From NCBI GenBank assembly GCA_902826385.1, contig CADEEU010000134.1, forward strand, positions 1 through 8,997: a DNA stretch of 8,997 nt, given 5' to 3'. Every line of letters starts with the position of its first letter. The stretch's first letter is position 1. The translations under genes and the position numbers were made by a program. Below are positions 5,012 through 8,997 of the stretch, one piece after another. The DNA is from an uncultured Acidobacteriota bacterium. Lineage in GTDB: Bacteria; Acidobacteriota; Blastocatellia; Pyrinomonadales; Pyrinomonadaceae. A model generated the notes under the pieces. That model made no database searches. It was not told where the DNA came from and saw only the letters and a list, made by a program, of their open reading frames with translations.

Positions 5012-7132
5012 ATGACGACGCAGGAAAATTACAAGGATGAATGGCTTGACCGGGCGTTCCGGCTGGCTTTTTTCCTGCATGGTGAACGCGAAACTGCAAA
5101 AAAGATCGCGCTTGCCGCAATGAATAAGCTGGAAACCGCGTCGACCGCCCAGTTCAAACGGCTGTACTACACGCCGACCGGACGTTCAACTTCGAAGGCC
5201 GTGCGGAGCCGAGTTTCGCTTGGCGACCTTCAGCTTTTACAGCGTCTTGTGCTGGTGGAATCAGAGGTTTACGAACGCCGGAGAGAAGAGGAAGGAAATG
5301 TCTGCGAGCGGTCGTTACTTACGTTTTTTATTAAGCATCTCGTCCGTATCTCATTAAAGAGAAATTCGTTCTACGTAACGCTGGCCATTGCCCGGATCCT
5401 TCATAACTATCCGACCGCGGATGCGATGGAGATTTACAACGTTGTCGTTCAGGACCCGGAAAGAGTTCATGACGATTACTATTACCGCTCGCGAAAAGGC
5501 GTGTTGATGAAGGAGTTGAAGGCCCGGTTCGGAGATCTGCTGGAAGTCGTCAAGGCAAATCGGGGCGAAGAGCGGTTCAGCAGCAGCACCACCAACGGAC
5601 GCGAACTTGTCGAAACGGCGAACAAATGTCTCGTTACGCTTACGCCATGGAACAGCTCGTGCGCTATACCCGAAAAATTCGATCCGTTCACCGACCTCAT
5701 TAAGTCTTTCCATTTCGACAAGAACGATCCTGACGAAGAGCACCGGACCGAACTGAATCGCATCCACGCCGCTCTACACCCCGATTGTTTTGGCCGCCTT
5801 ACGCAGGCATTGGATCTGTCCTCACCGAGGGATGCAATGGAGGTCCCTAAGTTTATGATCACGGAGAACCAAGCAAACACTAACAACGACCACTGGAACG
5901 ATCCGCCGTCGCTGGATCAGGATGAACTAAAACAGATCAAGGCGCTCCTTTCGGCGCAGGCTGCAAGCCGTCGAGCGGCGACCGCTGGATTTCTGCGCGT
6001 CATTGCGGACGGATCGCAAATCGGCCTGATCGATGCTGCGTCGAGCGCACCCCGTAAGTTCGAGTTGGGAGACGAGGTCGAACTGATCGAAGTTTATGCT
6101 GAGGACGGCACGCTTTTGGCGACGCATATTCTGAACTTTGGCGACTTGCGAAACGGCAGGCTTTCGCAGGCGATCACACTGGAAGGCGGGCAGAAACTCA
6201 GTTTTTCCGCCGACCCGACGCTGGATGATTTTGGAGAGGTTTCGAAGGTTGGCCTATCGATCAACTACGAAGAAACTTCGTGGCAGAAACGCTTTGCGGC
6301 GACGCTGAACAGCGTGCTCTCATTCCCAATGTTAAAATCGGCGTTATCGTTGGGAGCTTTGCTGCTCGCGATCGCGATCGGCTGGCTATTGCTTCGTGAC
6401 AGCGAACCTGTCCTTGTAGTGGATAGGGAGATAAAACAGGTTGATGGAGTGAATGCTCTTCCACCGAGTGTCCCGGACAATAACGAGCAGTTCGTAGCCA
6501 ACGGGCGAAATGAAAATGAGGTAAAAGAGCCGATCGAGGAAGCGCCGAGACAGCCCGACACGGCGAATGCTTCGAGGCCAAAATCGGAATCAAGGAAGGA
6601 AAGATCGCCGAAACTCGAATCTCCGGTTCCGCCGTCACAACAAATGGCGAATCGGTCGCCAGCCGTAAGAAATGAGATCGACGAAGACGGCATTTTGCGA
6701 TTGCCAATGCGCGACCGGAATCAACGACTGCCTGAAGATTTAAGAAGAAACGAAGCAGTCCGCTCATACCGACGACCCATTGATGGTAAATCTCTCAGCG
6801 AAATACGCTCGCTCTATCTTGAAACATCCGGCGATCACGTACTCGGCAAGCAGGTCGCCGAAAAGCTGGCAAACTCTCTTTCACAAATAATAAACCTCTC
6901 GGTTACGTCCGACAAAGAACTGGCCGACGCTGCGCTGAAACTCTACGTACGGCACGAGTCGGACGTCGACGATCCGGATGAAAAAACTGTTACCGTAATC
7001 GTTCGTTTGGTCAACGCGAAGGGGTACGTAGTCTATCCGAATCGCAAGGGCGTATCCGGGTGGAAATACGTTGGAACGATCAATAAATTGCCCGGTCGCA
7101 TTGCGTCCGACTTAATCAAAACCAGAAAGTAA
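5012..7132 (+). CDS. Single-pass inner-membrane protein: helical cytoplasmic part, periplasmic C-terminal domain
   Basis: A 706-residue protein. Residues 1-260 are mostly helical and charged; the opening (DEWLDRAFRLAFFLHGERET) loosely recalls sigma-factor region 2, but no region 4 helix-turn-helix follows, so a sigma role is not claimed. A segment near 150 (HDDYYYRSRKGVLMKEL) looks highly constrained. Residues about 326-425 look beta-rich. Residues 443-461 (SALSLGALLLAIAIGWLLL) form one membrane helix with Arg-Asp after it. Residues 470-590 are a charged, Pro-rich linker. Residues about 594-706 form an alpha/beta domain (IRSLYLE, LADAALKLYVRHE, VTVIVRLVNAKGYVVYP) resembling LptE-like or TolB-N-like periplasmic domains. 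The N-terminus lacks a signal peptide, so it should be cytoplasmic and the C-terminal domain periplasmic. The start is the first ATG after an in-frame stop at 4994, and it has no ribosome site. I recall similar conserved acidobacterial proteins but no assigned function. Confidence 0.85.
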   Translation: MTTQENYKDEWLDRAFRLAFFLHGERETAKKIALAAMNKLETASTAQFKRLYYTPTGRSTSKAVRSRVSLGDLQLLQRLVLVESEVYERRREEEGNVCERSLLTFFIKHLVRISLKRNSFYVTLAIARILHNYPTADAMEIYNVVVQDPERVHDDYYYRSRKGVLMKELKARFGDLLEVVKANRGEERFSSSTTNGRELVETANKCLVTLTPWNSSCAIPEKFDPFTDLIKSFHFDKNDPDEEHRTELNRIHAALHPDCFGRLTQALDLSSPRDAMEVPKFMITENQANTNNDHWNDPPSLDQDELKQIKALLSAQAASRRAATAGFLRVIADGSQIGLIDAASSAPRKFELGDEVELIEVYAEDGTLLATHILNFGDLRNGRLSQAITLEGGQKLSFSADPTLDDFGEVSKVGLSINYEETSWQKRFAATLNSVLSFPMLKSALSLGALLLAIAIGWLLLRDSEPVLVVDREIKQVDGVNALPPSVPDNNEQFVANGRNENEVKEPIEEAPRQPDTANASRPKSESRKERSPKLESPVPPSQQMANRSPAVRNEIDEDGILRLPMRDRNQRLPEDLRRNEAVRSYRRPIDGKSLSEIRSLYLETSGDHVLGKQVAEKLANSLSQIINLSVTSDKELADAALKLYVRHESDVDDPDEKTVTVIVRLVNAKGYVVYPNRKGVSGWKYVGTINKLPGRIASDLIKTRK

Positions 7133-7311
7133 CACCCAACTGTAAACCCCATCTCTACTCATCTGCGTAAATCTAATAGCGGCAACGCTTACCGCGTTCA
7201 TAACTTCTTCAGAAATCTTTCATAGGAATTTCATGGCTTCTTAAAGATAAAGGTTGTCCGTTAGGGCTAAATTGGCGATGTTGTTTCGACTAATCCCCAA
7301 GGAGCTTTAAA
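7133..7311 (+). other. Intergenic region before the PPC-TPR gene
   Basis: These 179 bases hold no credible ORF. No strong hairpin with a T-run follows the stop at 7132, so read-through from the upstream gene is possible. A weak imperfect inverted repeat lies near 7179-7195 (GCGG...CCGC). No convincing -35/-10 pair was found; TTGTCC near 7255 has only a 3-of-6 -10 match at 17 bases. The region is long enough to hold its own promoter, so an operon with the upstream gene cannot be confirmed. The only clear signal is AAGGAG at 7299-7304, 7 bases before the next ATG. Confidence 0.5.
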
Positions 7312-8997
7312 ATGAAAGGAAGAGCGGTCTGCAGTTTAATTCTGTTGTTTGTCGTTTCGTGCCTCGGGCAAACCCACAGCACGCCCGTCGGCGGAGTCAA
7401 AAGCGACGTTCGCACCCTTGAACTTGGCCAAACCGTTGAACGCGAAGTTGCGACCGGCGACCGCCATATTTACAAGATCAAGTTAAATGCGAATCAGTTC
7501 ATAAAGATCGAAGCTCAGCAGACGGGCTGCGATATTATGCTGGCCCTTCAATCGCCCGAAAACGTCAATCTCTTCGAATACAAGGACGACAATTACCAGA
7601 ACGGACCTGAAACGCAGGTGGCCGCCGTCGCGGGCGCGGGCGATTATGAGCTAAGAATTTTTTCGTTTGACGAACCCAATCAAAAAGGTAAGTATTCATT
7701 GAAAATCTCCGAGCTTCGCCCAGCGACAGTTAAAGAATTGAAGCTCACAAGCGGATTTCAGGTAACGAATAAGCTCTCAAAAACCGAGCCCGGAAGTATG
7801 ACCGCTGAACAGATTCGCGGCGTAATCGATCAATTCAATTCCGCTCTCGAATATTTTCGTTTCGCCGAACACCGCCAATACGAAGCCTTAACGCTTTCAT
7901 CCATCGGTTCTTATTACACTCGTCTGGGAAATTGGGGTAAAGCTGTCGAGCTGCAGCGACAATCGATCGAGATAAATCGCACTGTTGGCGATAAAAGCAA
8001 CACTTCGGTTGTGCTAACCAATCTAGGGAATACCTACTTTCATAACAACGAGCCGCACAAAGCGCTTGAAGTCCTCCATGAATCGGTCTCACTCGCCATC
8101 GAGCGCAACGACGTCTTTAATGAAAGCCGTGCCTTGAGTTTGATCGGCAATGTCTATGAGGAGACCGGCGACATCCCCCGTGCACTGAACTATTACGAGC
8201 AGGCGTTGGCCAAGGCTCAGTCAATTTCCCAGGATAATTTTGTGGGAACTTCTTTGAATCAGATTGGCAAAGTGCATTTTGCTCTAGGTGAATACGAGAG
8301 GGCAGCCGAAAATTTTCATAAAACAATCGAGATCGCAAGACGCAAAAAGAACAAACGAGTTGAGGCCGCTGGCCTGACCAATTTGGGACAAACCCTTTTT
8401 AAGCTCGGTAACGAAACGAACGCGGCGGCAACCTTGACTGAGGGTCTCAAAATAAACCGTGCGCTGGAAGACAAGGTCGGTGAAGCCGCAGTTCTCAGAA
8501 CGATGGGGAAAATCAGCCTTTCTCTTGGAAAAATAGACGAGGCAGTCGAAGTGCTCAATCAGGCCCTAAAGCTCGAACGAACACTCGAAAGCCCGCGATA
8601 TCTGGCGGAAACCCTTTTGCTGTTGGCAAAAGCCGGCGCAAAAAAAGAAAAACTTGATGAAGCGCAAGTAAATATGGAAGAGGCCATAAGCTTGATCGAG
8701 AAGGTCCGTTCGCGAATGCGGACTTCCGATTTGCGCGATTCATTTTCAGCCAGTCTGCAGGATTTTTACGGTTTCTACATAGATATCCTAATGGCGCGAC
8801 ATAAACTCGAACCACAAAAGAATTTCGCCGCCACTGCGCTTCAGGCTAACGAAAACGCCCGGGCTCGCGGATTGATGAACTTATTGGCCGAATCGAACAC
8901 GGACATTCGGCAGGGTATTGATACGAAACTTTTGCAAAAAGAAAAAGAACTTAGGAACCTGCTCTCCGTCAGACTTGAAAATTTGACGAAGGTCTTG
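7312..8997 (+). CDS. Secreted PPC-domain and TPR protein, likely CHAT-protease family (C-terminus outside window)
   Basis: I translated this frame by hand; it is open for 562 codons to the last base, with AAGGAG 7 bases before the ATG. Residues 1-17 are an export signal, and LFVVSC ends in a possible lipobox (V-V-S-C17), so it may be a lipoprotein; ordinary cleavage near LGQ is the alternative. Residues about 32-138 fit a bacterial pre-peptidase C-terminal (PPC) domain: LELGQTVEREV, HIYKIKLNANQFIKIEA, GAGDYELRIFS. From about 192 to 465 there are seven TPR repeats at close to 40-residue spacing, each with the LxxxGxxxxxxGxxxxA pattern (e.g. TNLGNTYF, SLIGNVYEETGD, NQIGKVHFALGEYERA). Then come SRMRTSDLRDSF and ENARARGLMNLLAES (about 513-527), a segment typical of the lead-in to a CHAT (caspase-like) protease domain. 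The catalytic His/Cys would lie beyond the edge, so the protease call is inference. Confidence 0.88.
   Translation, partial: MKGRAVCSLILLFVVSCLGQTHSTPVGGVKSDVRTLELGQTVEREVATGDRHIYKIKLNANQFIKIEAQQTGCDIMLALQSPENVNLFEYKDDNYQNGPETQVAAVAGAGDYELRIFSFDEPNQKGKYSLKISELRPATVKELKLTSGFQVTNKLSKTEPGSMTAEQIRGVIDQFNSALEYFRFAEHRQYEALTLSSIGSYYTRLGNWGKAVELQRQSIEINRTVGDKSNTSVVLTNLGNTYFHNNEPHKALEVLHESVSLAIERNDVFNESRALSLIGNVYEETGDIPRALNYYEQALAKAQSISQDNFVGTSLNQIGKVHFALGEYERAAENFHKTIEIARRKKNKRVEAAGLTNLGQTLFKLGNETNAAATLTEGLKINRALEDKVGEAAVLRTMGKISLSLGKIDEAVEVLNQALKLERTLESPRYLAETLLLLAKAGAKKEKLDEAQVNMEEAISLIEKVRSRMRTSDLRDSFSASLQDFYGFYIDILMARHKLEPQKNFAATALQANENARARGLMNLLAESNTDIRQGIDTKLLQKEKELRNLLSVRLENLTKVL

Noticed and set aside
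6261..6767. Two minus-strand open frames of 142 and 168 codons
   Set aside because: They are antisense to the membrane helix and linker of the 706-residue protein, Ser/Arg-rich and without starts or motifs.
7179..7195. Imperfect inverted repeat GCGG...CCGC after the 706-residue gene as a terminator
   Set aside because: The stem is only four pairs plus two after a mismatch, and no T-run follows.
7835..8815. Four minus-strand open frames of 73-86 codons
   Set aside because: They are antisense to the TPR repeats, whose regular 40-residue periodicity shows the plus frame is the coding one.

Overview
The window looks like a chromosomal segment of a diderm (Gram-negative type) bacterium of moderate GC content. 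The best guess is Acidobacteriota, class Blastocatellia (Pyrinomonadaceae-like). That guess rests on recalled family resemblance, not on a search: a secreted PPC-TPR protein of the kind that usually ends in a CHAT protease domain, a 706-residue single-pass membrane protein, a small CxxC plus helix-turn-helix protein, and an Ig-like domain fused to an outer-membrane barrel. No tRNA, rRNA, CRISPR array, transposase, integrase or phage gene was seen.

Layout. Positions 1-4854 are read on the minus strand and 5012-8997 on the plus strand, diverging from an intergenic region at 4855-5011. Leftward from there come three small secreted proteins of unknown function (132, 202 and 238 aa), closed by a 16-bp perfect stem-loop at 2976-3011. 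A second leftward cluster follows: a 101-aa CxxC/HTH protein, a 758-aa outer-membrane barrel protein, and a secreted protein that runs off the left edge. Rightward come the 706-aa protein (cytoplasmic helical part, one membrane helix, charged/Pro linker, periplasmic alpha/beta domain) and, after 179 bases, a PPC-TPR lipoprotein or secreted protein that runs off the right edge.

How the genes may work together (inference). Six of the eight proteins begin with an export signal and one more crosses the inner membrane, so this is a cell-envelope locus. The rightward pair could be an envelope sensor or scaffold with a TPR protein that probably carries a CHAT protease. The leftward genes could be secreted or outer-membrane partners or targets. 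A near-perfect 20-bp palindrome midway between the divergent genes is a candidate shared operator. None of the genes has a well-known name, so no symbols are given.
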